Positions 15,825 to 23,458 of a stretch of 64,000 nucleotides of DNA are shown here, in pieces; the first letter of the stretch is position 1; every line of letters starts with the position of its first letter. The DNA comes from Bacillus_BE sp042263505 (GTDB lineage Bacteria; Bacillota; Bacilli; Bacillales; Cytobacillaceae). A model generated the notes under the pieces. That model did no database searches. It was given only the letters and a program-made list of their open reading frames with translations, and had not been told where the DNA came from. A program made the translations under genes and the position numbers. Where the stretch lies: positions 349,352 through 413,351 of the forward strand of contig NZ_JBHKFI010000002.1 of assembly GCF_042263505.1 (NCBI RefSeq), written 5' to 3'.

Positions 15825-16079
15825 ATGTTTGATTTTTTATTACAGCAATATCGATTGCTCTGGAATAATCGAAAGCTTATCGAAGAGGATACAGCTGAAT
15901 CGGTGTTGAAAAAGGCAATTCTTCAGGAGCTAAAGGATGAAAATTCCCATCCTCGGGTTAGAAAATCGCCACATGAAAAATATTTTTCTGCAATTAAAAG
16001 GATCATGGATTCCTCATTACCTGATGAGGTCAAGCTTTCGTTAATTAAGCTGCACACGAATTTAATGGAGGATTTGTAA
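15825..16079 (+). CDS. Hypothetical helical protein
   Basis: 84 residues, ATG at 15825 with AAGGAG upstream (spacing rather long, 12 bases). Charged and predicted helical throughout: FDFLLQQYRLLWNNRK at the start and a Lys/Glu-rich centre. No signal peptide, no Cys, no recognised family. Its upstream region is repeat copy A, whose right end lies 25 bp before the start codon, so any promoter must lie in or beyond the repeat. A terminator follows 15 bp after the stop. Confidence 0.6.
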   Translation: MFDFLLQQYRLLWNNRKLIEEDTAESVLKKAILQELKDENSHPRVRKSPHEKYFSAIKRIMDSSLPDEVKLSLIKLHTNLMEDL

Positions 16080-16092
16080 GATTGAAAGGTAG

Positions 16093-16118
16093 AAGCTCGC
16101 ATGAATTGCGGGTTTTTT
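16093..16118 (+). terminator. Rho-independent terminator
   Basis: Short stem CTCGC/GCGGG with a seven-base loop, then TTTTTTCTATTTTTT. Confidence 0.75.
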
Positions 16119-16226
16119 CTATTTTTTATCATTTTTTGACAAGATTCATGCAGATTTCACATTTTTCTCACAGAGCCGTGATAAATTGTTTTAAAATAGA
16201 ATTATTATTAAAGAGGAGAAAAACAG

Positions 16227-17204
16227 ATGAAGCTTCTTATTAAATTGCTCTTATGTTTACCCATTTTTCTGTTAGCATCCTGTCAATATGAAAGCTATCC
16301 AAAGATATCGAAAAATCAATCTATTGTTGCCACCGTGAATATCAAAGACATGAGTGTTACATTTGTTGATATGAAGGCAATGAAAAAATTAGCAACATGG
16401 GATCTGAAAAAACCCTATTCAGGTGGATTAATGCTTCCTGATGGGGATACATTGCTTTTATATGGAAAGCAGGTGGATTCGATTGATCTATATTCATTGG
16501 CACAAGGGAAAAAAATCAATAGCTGGGATATCGGAAAAGGCATTGTTAATGGAGCGCTAATCAACCATAATCATGAAATTGTTTTTTCAGACCAATTCAA
16601 TCATATTGTCCGATTTTTTACTCTCAAAGGAAAAGAAATAATAGATGTGAAAACTGAGCAAAACCCATTAACATTACTTGAGAATAAAAAGAAAGGGCAA
16701 TTAAATGTTATTAGCTATTCATCAGAAAAAATGTCAACCATTGATATAAAAACAAAGAAAACGATTAACACCATAAAAATCCATTCTCAAGCAGCGGGAG
16801 CGATGATTGATGAGAAGAGGGATGAAATATGGATAGGTGGTCACGGGGAAGGGCTTGAACCTGAAAAATATATTCATGTGTATGATGAAAAAGGAAAATT
16901 GGTAAGAAAAATTCATGCACCCATCATGCCAGTGAATTTTTTAAAGGATGAGAATTATATTTTTGTTTTGAGTCATGGATCAAGCACATTACACAAGTTG
17001 AGCGTAACTGGAAAGCCCATAAAATCTGTGGTAATTGGTGCTAATCCTTTTGAAATGGTTTCCTTTCATGATGAAATTATTGTAGCTGGGTATGACAGCA
17101 ATGATATTCATATCGTGGATCCTCGAACATTACAAATCAAGAAAACGATTAAAGTGGACAAAGGACCATTTCAATTAATTGTTAGAGAGGGGCAGAAGCA
17201 ATGA
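16227..17204 (+). CDS. Lipoprotein with YVTN-like beta-propeller
   Basis: 325 residues, ATG at 16227 preceded by AGAGGAG. The signal sequence ends in LASC, so Cys19 is the lipidation site. The rest consists of repeating strands (for example VATVNIKDMSVTFVDMKAMK and IHIVDPRTLQIKKTIKVDKG) typical of seven-bladed YVTN/WD-like propellers on the outer membrane face. Its stop overlaps the response-regulator start (ATGA), so it is the first gene of a lipoprotein-two-component operon and may act as an accessory sensor; that is inference. Confidence 0.85.
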   Translation: MKLLIKLLLCLPIFLLASCQYESYPKISKNQSIVATVNIKDMSVTFVDMKAMKKLATWDLKKPYSGGLMLPDGDTLLLYGKQVDSIDLYSLAQGKKINSWDIGKGIVNGALINHNHEIVFSDQFNHIVRFFTLKGKEIIDVKTEQNPLTLLENKKKGQLNVISYSSEKMSTIDIKTKKTINTIKIHSQAAGAMIDEKRDEIWIGGHGEGLEPEKYIHVYDEKGKLVRKIHAPIMPVNFLKDENYIFVLSHGSSTLHKLSVTGKPIKSVVIGANPFEMVSFHDEIIVAGYDSNDIHIVDPRTLQIKKTIKVDKGPFQLIVREGQKQ

Positions 17205-17881
17205 TCCCAATTACAATCTTAATTGTTGATGATGAAGAGGAAATGCGTCACCTTATACAAATGTATTTGGAAAACTCAGGGTTTCACTGCATACAAGCAG
17301 CAAGTGGTGAAGAAGCCTATCAAATATTAGAGCAGGAATCTATTGATTTAGCAATCTTAGATGTGATGATGCCGAATGAAAATGGATTTATGGTCTGTGA
17401 AAAAATTAGAGAAAAATATACAACGCCAATTATTTTCCTCTCTGCGAAGGGAGAGGAATGGGATAAAGTACGAGGTCTCCAGCTTGGTGGGGATGATTAT
17501 ATGGTGAAACCCTTGAGCCCAGGTGAATTGGTAGCCCGAATCCAATCTGTGTTAAGAAGGACTGGAAGTCCAGCCATTGAACAAAATGTAATTAAGATGG
17601 GCAGTGTGACGATTGATAAGAAAGCGCGCAAAGTGATGGTTGAGGACAAAGCAGTCCCATTAACATTAAAGGAATATGAGCTCTTAATCTATTTCATTGA
17701 ACATCAATCCCAAGCATTAAGCCGAGAGCAAATTCTAGAAAGTATATGGGGCATTGATTACCATGGCTCCTTAAGAACAGTGGATACCCATATTAAAACA
17801 TTAAGAATGAAGTTAGGTATCGATGAATACATCCAAACGGTTTGGGGGATTGGGTATAAGTTTGAGGTGCCTGAAGAATGA
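17201..17881 (+). CDS. OmpR/PhoB-family response regulator
   Basis: 226 residues. The receiver domain (1-120) has the acidic pair Asp10/Asp11, phosphoacceptor Asp54 in LAILDVMMP, and Lys103. A winged-helix DNA-binding domain follows (about 130-224), with LTLKEYELLIYFIEH, RTVDTHIKTLRMKLG and the C-terminal VWGIGYKF. It overlaps both neighbours by four bases (lipoprotein and kinase), so the three are one translational unit. Target genes are unknown; the downstream YtkA-like lipoprotein is a candidate. Confidence 0.93.
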   Translation: MIPITILIVDDEEEMRHLIQMYLENSGFHCIQAASGEEAYQILEQESIDLAILDVMMPNENGFMVCEKIREKYTTPIIFLSAKGEEWDKVRGLQLGGDDYMVKPLSPGELVARIQSVLRRTGSPAIEQNVIKMGSVTIDKKARKVMVEDKAVPLTLKEYELLIYFIEHQSQALSREQILESIWGIDYHGSLRTVDTHIKTLRMKLGIDEYIQTVWGIGYKFEVPEE

Positions 17882-19272
17882 GAGTTGGTTTCAGGTCTTT
17901 GTCGATGAAATTATGGATTGTTGTATGTTGCGCGATCCTACTTTCAATAGCTTTTTCCTTTTTTCTCTCAAACTTTTTTTATGAAAAGCTTTACGTGGAA
18001 AAGACGGAGAATTCTTTGCTAACGGAAGGAAAACAATTGGCTGCCAATTATAAGGGTGGACCACTTACGGATGAATTGAAAAATAAAGTGGAGTGGTACA
18101 ATGCTGTATCTGAAGCAGAAATTTTCATGGTGAACAATCCAAAAGAACTGAGCGCCTGTCTTCCCTTTGATATTGATTATCAAAGTCTAATCAAACCGGA
18201 TGAGCGAGAAAAGCTATTAAAGGGCGAACCTGTTTTGAAGACGGGTTTTGAGGAGCGGTTTGATCGGAAAATTGTCGCCACGATTATTCCCCTTCTAGAT
18301 CATAACCGACTAGAAGGGATTATCTATTTGTATTTGCCAATAGAAAAAATTTCGGAAATCACAAAGGATTTTTCTGTTTTATGGCTTGCGGCTGCGGTTT
18401 TATTTATTGTAATTACCTTATTTTTTGGAACCAAATTAATTAGTAGGTTGACCAAGCCGTTAAAACAAATGACTTTGGCGGCAGAAAAAGTGTCAGAAGG
18501 TGATTATAATACGCGGGTCGATATTGAATCTGACGATGAAATTGGTCAATTAGGAACTGCTTTTAATCAAATGTCTGCATCCATTCAAAAGGAAGATGAG
18601 CGGAAGAAGGAGTTTTTAGCCAATGTTTCACACGAGCTAAGAACGCCGATTAGCTATGTGAAGGGGTATAGCGAGGCCATGCTCAACGATATAATTCAAC
18701 CTGAGGATGAATATAAATACCTCCACCTGATTCATCGAGAAGCTGGAAGAATGGAACGATTGGTGGGGGATATTTTAGACCTAGCCAAAATGGAGTCAGA
18801 TGGATTTCAATTATTAAATTTTCCTTTAGTTTTATCACAATTAATTGAAGATGCCGTTGAAAAATATGCGTTGGTACTCGAGGAAAAAGGCCTAACCTTC
18901 TCCTTACAACTAGATCCGGATATTATCATTAATGGGGACGAAGGACGTCTGGAACAGGTGGTGCAGAATTTGATGGATAACGCGATTCGTTATACAGAGG
19001 AAGGTGGAATTACGATTCGCTTAACCAAGCATCCAAAAGGCTGTCTATTAGAATTGTGCGATACTGGCTGTGGAATCCCTCAAGAAGATTTGCAAAAAAT
19101 CACACAACGGTTTTATCGTGTTAATAAAGGAAGAACAAGGGCTGATGGAGGAACGGGATTAGGACTTGCCATTACGGAAAAAATCATCCATTTACATGGT
19201 GGGGAGTTTTCAATAGAAAGCGAATTGGGAAAAGGCACCTGCGCAAAATTGATTTTTCCAACGATTGAATAA
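17878..19272 (+). CDS. Membrane sensor histidine kinase
   Basis: 464 residues: TM1 (about 11-33), an extracytoplasmic loop of about 130 residues, TM2 (about 167-187), HAMP (188-240), HisKA with NVSHELRTP (phospho-His252), and an HATPase domain with N-box QNLMDNAIRYT, G1 DTGCGIP and G2 GGTGLGLAI. All catalytic motifs are present. Start GTG/ATG at 17878 overlaps the response-regulator stop. The outer loop contains one Cys and no obvious ligand motif, so the signal is unknown. Confidence 0.93.
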   Translation: MRVGFRSLSMKLWIVVCCAILLSIAFSFFLSNFFYEKLYVEKTENSLLTEGKQLAANYKGGPLTDELKNKVEWYNAVSEAEIFMVNNPKELSACLPFDIDYQSLIKPDEREKLLKGEPVLKTGFEERFDRKIVATIIPLLDHNRLEGIIYLYLPIEKISEITKDFSVLWLAAAVLFIVITLFFGTKLISRLTKPLKQMTLAAEKVSEGDYNTRVDIESDDEIGQLGTAFNQMSASIQKEDERKKEFLANVSHELRTPISYVKGYSEAMLNDIIQPEDEYKYLHLIHREAGRMERLVGDILDLAKMESDGFQLLNFPLVLSQLIEDAVEKYALVLEEKGLTFSLQLDPDIIINGDEGRLEQVVQNLMDNAIRYTEEGGITIRLTKHPKGCLLELCDTGCGIPQEDLQKITQRFYRVNKGRTRADGGTGLGLAITEKIIHLHGGEFSIESELGKGTCAKLIFPTIE

Positions 19273-19320
19273 TGGCAAGTAATATATATAAATATGAACT
19301 TATTTAGGGGTGTGTTTGTC

Positions 19321-19758
19321 TTGAAGAAGAGTCTTATCATAGTCATTTCCATTTTTACGATGATCTTGTTAGCATCATGTAATACAGCCAAAAGTGGGGA
19401 TGAGGAAGTACCTCAATTTTTAGATGTAAAATTAGCGGTAAATCCAGAAAAAGCAAAGATACATCAACCAGTTCAGTTCGAAGCGAAAGTCACATACGGA
19501 GATAAATTGGTGCGTGACGCGGATGAGGTGGATTTTGAAATATGGAGAGCGAATGAAGAAAATCATGAGAAGGTAAAAGTGAAACATGATCATGATGGAA
19601 TTTATTCTCTTCGTAAAACCTTTGATCAAGAAGGAACCTATTATATCATTTCTCATGTGACAGCTAGGGATATGCACTCCATGCCTAAAAAGGAATTTAT
19701 CATTGGGAAGCCTAGTAAACCAGAGAGCGATTCTTCTTCTGAAACTGAGGGAATGTAG
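19321..19758 (+). CDS. YtkA/FixH-like lipoprotein
   Basis: 145 residues from the TTG at 19321, eight bases after AGGGGTG. Signal sequence with lipobox LASC, then a single beta-sandwich domain of the YtkA-like family (LAVNPEKAKIHQPVQFEAKV near the start). The end of the domain has HVTARDMHSMPKKEF, where His and Met residues could bind copper as in related FixH/YtkA modules. Located 48 bp after the histidine kinase and followed by a terminator, so it probably belongs to the same operon. Confidence 0.8.
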   Translation: MKKSLIIVISIFTMILLASCNTAKSGDEEVPQFLDVKLAVNPEKAKIHQPVQFEAKVTYGDKLVRDADEVDFEIWRANEENHEKVKVKHDHDGIYSLRKTFDQEGTYYIISHVTARDMHSMPKKEFIIGKPSKPESDSSSETEGM

Positions 19759-19783
19759 GTATTGCAAATTCGAGAAAGCTATG

Positions 19784-19828
19784 AGAGGAATCACAATCTT
19801 TTGAATGGGATTCCTCTTATTTTTTTTG
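19784..19828 (+). terminator. Rho-independent terminator of the two-component operon
   Basis: AGAGGAATC/GATTCCTCT stem (19784-19792 with 19809-19817) followed by TTATTTTTTTT. It overlaps the end of the convergent GerPC-like gene. Confidence 0.8.
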
Positions 19829-20365
19829 TTCATCCTTTTCCGCTCTTGCTCTCATTTGAACTTTGGCGAACTTATCCTCTCGTGCCGATTGCTTTTCTTC
19901 AAACTTATGGAATTTAAGAAGTTGTTTCTTGGGTAGCCTTCCTTCGAGACTCGTTCCAATATTTAATTTACCACTCAGATCATGAATACCGAGCTGACCG
20001 ATATTATTAATATATTCGAGACCGTCAACTATAAAAGATTCAATGGTTAGGTTATCGATAAACACGTTTGAAGAAGTCTCTTCTTTGACTGTACCATGGT
20101 TTAATTGAGTAATTTCTTTTGATAAGTTCATGATTTGATGCTCCATAGCTTGAAGCTTGATCAACAGGATATCCAATTGGGTATCTTTATAAGGTTTAGG
20201 GAGTGCGAGTTGTTCTAACTTTTTTAGAAGCAGGATAATATGATCGTTTTGGATTGTTTGATTGCTTGAAGAAGAGGGGAGCTTCATTTCAATCGACTGT
20301 AGTTTATCGATTAATGTATCGATTTGCTTCTCAATCTTATTTTCTTTTTTCTTAAAGAAAAACAT
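19817..20365 (-). CDS. GerPC-like spore protein
   Basis: About 182 residues from the ATG at 20365, nine bases after AAGGA; ATGs at 20374/20371 are too close to it. N-terminal basic FFFKKK, then a coiled-coil-like stretch (about 10-110, heptads of I/L), then a segment DGLEYINNIGQLGIHDLSGK, where LSGKLNIGT recalls the conserved end of GerPC, and a charged tail. It is the last gene of a minus-strand operon that starts with two GerPA/PF-like genes. GerPC identity is moderate: family-like motif plus context. Confidence 0.55.
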   Translation of the reverse strand: MFFFKKKENKIEKQIDTLIDKLQSIEMKLPSSSSNQTIQNDHIILLLKKLEQLALPKPYKDTQLDILLIKLQAMEHQIMNLSKEITQLNHGTVKEETSSNVFIDNLTIESFIVDGLEYINNIGQLGIHDLSGKLNIGTSLEGRLPKKQLLKFHKFEEKQSAREDKFAKVQMRARAEKDEQKK

Positions 20366-20377
20366 GATCATCATTCC

Positions 20378-20869
20378 TTAAGAATTCTTATTTTTATCAT
20401 GAAGTGACCAGTCTATTGATTCAACCTCCTCTTCATCGAGGGGAAGAATAATAGTCAAGATTCCATGCTGAAGAATCGATTGGATATCGTTTTGTTTGAC
20501 AGGTGAAGGCAGTGGAATGGATTTTTCAAATATTCCATTATGCCTTTCTTTTAATAAGTATTGATTCTTTGTCTGAAAGGACGCAATTTCTCCTTTAATA
20601 TGGAGGTGTTGATTAAAAAGGCTAACATTTAATTTGTTTCTTGAGATTCCAGGTACTTCCGCTTCAATAATGATGTTTTGTTCCTCCCGATAAACATCAC
20701 ACCGAGGAAATACGGTTTTATTGACATAGAAGGAATGCTCTGGCTGTGATTGCGGCTGTTTTGGATTTAATTCCTGGTGGTCGCTTATTTGGAAAATCTC
20801 CTTCCAAAAGTTATCCTTTTGATACTGCTTAGTGATATCTAACCAAGCCTGTAATTTCTCCATATCCAT
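20378..20869 (-). CDS. Hsp20/alpha-crystallin-like spore protein
   Basis: 163 residues, ATG at 20869 preceded by AAGGGGG. The alpha-crystallin-like domain spans about 55-150: PRCDVYREEQNIIIEAEVPG, then ISRNKLNVSLFNQHLHIKGE and the strand HGILTIILPL. The N-terminal 50 residues are polar and variable. In the middle of a gerP-like minus operon, it probably belongs to the spore-coat Hsp20 group (CotM/CotP-like) rather than acting as a vegetative chaperone; that is inference from context. The start is 61 bp after the preceding Hsp20-like gene. Confidence 0.75.
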   Translation of the reverse strand: MDMEKLQAWLDITKQYQKDNFWKEIFQISDHQELNPKQPQSQPEHSFYVNKTVFPRCDVYREEQNIIIEAEVPGISRNKLNVSLFNQHLHIKGEIASFQTKNQYLLKERHNGIFEKSIPLPSPVKQNDIQSILQHGILTIILPLDEEEVESIDWSLHDKNKNS

Positions 20870-20930
20870 TTTAAAATCCCCCTTTTGATTTCATACGAAA
20901 TGACAATTAATATTAAAAATAAATTGACGC

Positions 20931-21425
20931 CTAGTAGATTTCTTTGACGTCAATTTCGGAATATTGCATATCAATGTTTTTAGGAATTTTTATTTCAAGT
21001 GTTCCTTCTTTATATTGAGCGGTGGATCCTTTTCTTTTTACGATTGCTGGCAACGTAATGGTTTCTTTATCATCATATTCAGGAACATGTTCTAGAATTA
21101 ATTGATTAGAGGTATGGTAGACACGCAGTTGTTTTAGCCATTCTTCATCTTTTACTGGTATCCGTGCATAAACATAATCATGAGTTTCAAATACTGCTGC
21201 TTGAATTTTTGATGAGGAATTAGAATTTGTCTGACGTGGACTTTGATTATTCATCAGTGGAAACCCATGAGCTAGATCCGCAGGATTCATCATACTACCA
21301 AAGTTTTCTTGGAAGGCTTTTTTCATGATATCCTGTATATATTGATCAATTTCCTCCGGCTTCATCCCACTAACCATTTTCTGAAAATTATTATTATGGA
21401 AGGGAAATAGATTCCATGGAAACAT
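20931..21425 (-). CDS. Divergent Hsp20-like spore protein (CotM/GerT type)
   Basis: 164 residues from the ATG at 21425, after the strong site AAAGGAGGAACC; the in-frame extension to 21461 overlaps the previous gene. N-terminus FPWNLFPFHNNN, a helix MKPEEIDQYIQDIMKKAF, then a divergent alpha-crystallin domain (about 75-160) with VYARIPVKDEEW and the end strand EGTLEIKIPK. The I-x-I-type strand is kept but the domain is less regular than its neighbour. Context in a gerP-like operon suggests a coat or germination role. Confidence 0.7.
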   Translation of the reverse strand: MFPWNLFPFHNNNFQKMVSGMKPEEIDQYIQDIMKKAFQENFGSMMNPADLAHGFPLMNNQSPRQTNSNSSSKIQAAVFETHDYVYARIPVKDEEWLKQLRVYHTSNQLILEHVPEYDDKETITLPAIVKRKGSTAQYKEGTLEIKIPKNIDMQYSEIDVKEIY

Positions 21426-21457
21426 TGAGGTTCCTCCTTTCCATGTAAATAAAACGG

Positions 21458-21700
21458 TCATATTTGATTGTTTAAATTACCTGAAGGATTTGCAATTTGA
21501 TCTTGATCACTCAGGGATAGATCTCCCACACCATTTGCAGAGCATGAACCAGTAGGTGATAGATCACCAAAGGCCATGGTGACACCCACCCATTTTGAGT
21601 TTGCAGTGTGGCTATTATGAACTGTCGGACCAATATCAATATTGCCGTTACTGTTTATTCCGTTCGTTTTTATGTTAAAAATATTGATTTGGTAGGGCAT
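21458..21700 (-). CDS. GerPA/GerPF-family spore germination protein
   Basis: 80 residues from the ATG at 21700, nine bases after GGGAG. It starts MPYQINIFNIKTNGINSNG, then NIDIGPTVHNSH with TGSCSANGVGD, a pattern typical of GerPA/GerPF: a short hydrophobic strand followed by Gly/Ser/Asn-rich sequence. These coat-associated proteins assist passage of germinants through the coat. It is paralogous to the gene just upstream (same length, same layout). Confidence 0.85.
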   Translation of the reverse strand: MPYQINIFNIKTNGINSNGNIDIGPTVHNSHTANSKWVGVTMAFGDLSPTGSCSANGVGDLSLSDQDQIANPSGNLNNQI

Positions 21701-21720
21701 TATTTTCACTCCCAAATGAA

Positions 21721-21963
21721 TTACAATTGGTTAGAATTAACAGGAGCTGGATTTCCAATATCTCCTTGGTCATTGATATCCGGGTCAATATATACATTTT
21801 CCATCGCTGCAGTAGGTGGAGCATAATCACCATAGGATGCATTTTGTCCTGTCGTTTTTGCATTAGCCGTTGGTGCATTATGGAGGGATTCCCCAATCGT
21901 CACGGATCCGTTAGTGGAGATACTGTTGATTTTGATGTTGAAAATATTGATGATGGTTTGCAT
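21721..21963 (-). CDS. GerPA/GerPF-family spore germination protein
   Basis: 80 residues from the ATG at 21963, with AAAGGA about 11 bases upstream. It begins MQTIINIFNIKINSISTNG, then VTIGESLHNAPTANAK and a Pro/Asp/Asn-rich tail. It aligns along its length with the next gene (INIFNIK...NG...IG...HN), so the pair is a tandem duplication. It is the first gene of a five-gene minus-strand spore operon, and a possible sigma-K promoter lies upstream. Confidence 0.85.
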   Translation of the reverse strand: MQTIINIFNIKINSISTNGSVTIGESLHNAPTANAKTTGQNASYGDYAPPTAAMENVYIDPDINDQGDIGNPAPVNSNQL

Positions 21964-21987
21964 CCTTACACATCCTTTCTTTGTATC

Positions 21988-22015
21988 CATACTATGCACC
22001 ACACTAGCCTAATGT
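21988..22015 (-). promoter_or_regulatory. Candidate sigma-K promoter of the gerP-like operon
   Basis: On the minus strand, AC (22015-22014), a 17-base spacer, then CATAGTATG (21996-21988), close to the sigma-K pattern AC-N17-CATANNNTA. Located about 25 bp before the first start codon. Pattern match only. Confidence 0.4.
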
Positions 22016-22160
22016 TTATGAAAACTTTTGTAGATTGTTTTAAAAGCAAATAAAATCGCAAGTCCTCCGCAAATTATTTGCATATATGCTTCGTTCTTTT
22101 TACTATAGAAACAAGGGAATGAAAAAATTTTGAATTACGATGGGGTATATATTTGTGAGA

Positions 22161-22928
22161 ATGAAAACCGCTTTAATAACAGGAGGTGCCACTGGCATAG
22201 GAAAAAGAACAGCTATGTATTTAGCTGAACAGGGTATCTCCATAATGATTAATTATCGGAATAGCGAAAAAGAAGCACAAGAATTAGCTAGTTTCCTGAC
22301 AAAACAATATGGAAACAAAAATGATATTATTCAAGGGGATATTGCAAGTCTCAAAGGCTGTGAGAAGGTTATTGACGAGGCCTTTTCTATTTCTCCGACG
22401 ATTGATATCCTCGTTCATAATGCCGGACCTTACATAAATGAAAGAAAGCGTTTGACAGATTATAGCAATGAAGAATGGAATTATTTATTAAATGGGAATT
22501 TGAATGCTGTTTTTATTTTATGTAAGGCGTTTATTCCTACAATGAGAAAGCAAAAATGGGGTAGGATTATCACAGTTGGATTTGATCGAGTGGAAACGAC
22601 ACCCGGCTGGATTTATCGTTCTGCATTTGCTGCTGCAAAATCTGGTCTAGCCTCTTTGACGAGAACCATCTCTTTAGAAGAGGTAAATGAGGGGATTACG
22701 GCAAATATGGTATGCCCTGGTGACATTACAGGTGAATGGAAGGAAGGTAATATTGCTGAAGCTATAAAGATTATTGATCGCGAATCTCCGACTGGAAGGC
22801 CAGGAACTGGGGAGGATGTTGCAAGAGTTATTTCCTTTTTAGTGGATGAAAGGTCTAGCTTTATTACAGGTAGTATCATTCCTGTAACTGGAGGAAAGGA
22901 TGTTCTTGGAAAGATATATAGGTTGTGA
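22161..22928 (+). CDS. SDR-family oxidoreductase with altered catalytic motif
   Basis: About 255 residues from the ATG at 22161; ATG at 22140 is in frame, but neither start has a strong ribosome site. Rossmann motif TGGATGIG at the N-terminus, HNAGP in place of NNAG, and the active-site segment reads RSAFAAAKSG, so the YxxxK tyrosine is Phe while the Lys is kept. The C-terminus keeps the usual substrate-loop and TGG region (GSIIPVTGGKDV). The altered motif suggests a modified reaction or loss of redox activity. Repeat copy B touches its stop codon, and the terminator lies beyond the repeat. Confidence 0.85.
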   Translation: MKTALITGGATGIGKRTAMYLAEQGISIMINYRNSEKEAQELASFLTKQYGNKNDIIQGDIASLKGCEKVIDEAFSISPTIDILVHNAGPYINERKRLTDYSNEEWNYLLNGNLNAVFILCKAFIPTMRKQKWGRIITVGFDRVETTPGWIYRSAFAAAKSGLASLTRTISLEEVNEGITANMVCPGDITGEWKEGNIAEAIKIIDRESPTGRPGTGEDVARVISFLVDERSSFITGSIIPVTGGKDVLGKIYRL

Positions 22929-23240
22929 TAAAGTGAAACTTCCATCAGTGGGGGTTTTCGACGCACAGGACGTGAAGTGCAGACGTCGCGATTTTAGTCT
23001 GCCATTCATCCCCCACTGATGGTTAGTCACGCAGAGCCTGATTGATTTTTCTAAGGGCTGAAGCCCAAAGAAAAATCTTATTTCACTTATCACGCTCATA
23101 ACGCCACATCCTGTGGCTTCGTCTGACTAGGACCTTAATCCCTCGTCGGACCTTTACGGGCAGTTGATCTCCCACTTATCTTCTTCGTATTCTCAGAATC
23201 TTGAAGTGGGAGTCAAAATGTCCGTTAAGAGTGGGATAAA
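22928..23240 (-). mobile_element. Dispersed structured repeat, copy B (313 bp, inverted)
   Basis: Reads on the minus strand from TTTATCCCACTC (23240) to CACTTTAT (22928). It has the same hairpin modules as copy A, with base changes such as AGACGAAGCC for AGGCGAAAGCC. The right palindrome is complete (CCATCAGTGGGGG/CCCCCACTGATGG). It begins at the last base of the SDR stop codon. Confidence 0.85.
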
Positions 23241-23267
23241 ATCCAAATCCGTTATAATAATTGGATG

Positions 23268-23310
23268 GCAGGCTTTAAAGTGATCGTCGAAAATTAGAGC
23301 CTGCTTTTTT
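23268..23310 (+). terminator. Rho-independent terminator beyond repeat copy B
   Basis: GCAGGCTTTAA (23268-23278) pairs with TTAGAGCCTGC (23294-23304) and TTTTTT follows. It is the likely original terminator of the SDR gene, now 340 bp downstream of it because of the repeat. Confidence 0.75.
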
Positions 23311-23458
23311 ATTCTATGTTTGAAGGATGTTGGTGAATTAGTTGAGAAGGATGTTAGGAAGGGGGACGAACGACATTCATCTAGAAAGGAAGGCCCAAAA
23401 ACTTGTTCATATAATGAAACAATTCTAAGCCTACGCTAAATATCTCTCCCACCTATTA

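Noticed and set aside
19432..19833. 133-codon antisense frame across the YtkA-like gene
   Set aside because: It is antisense to a lipoprotein with clear signal and domain; the composition is that of a shadow frame.
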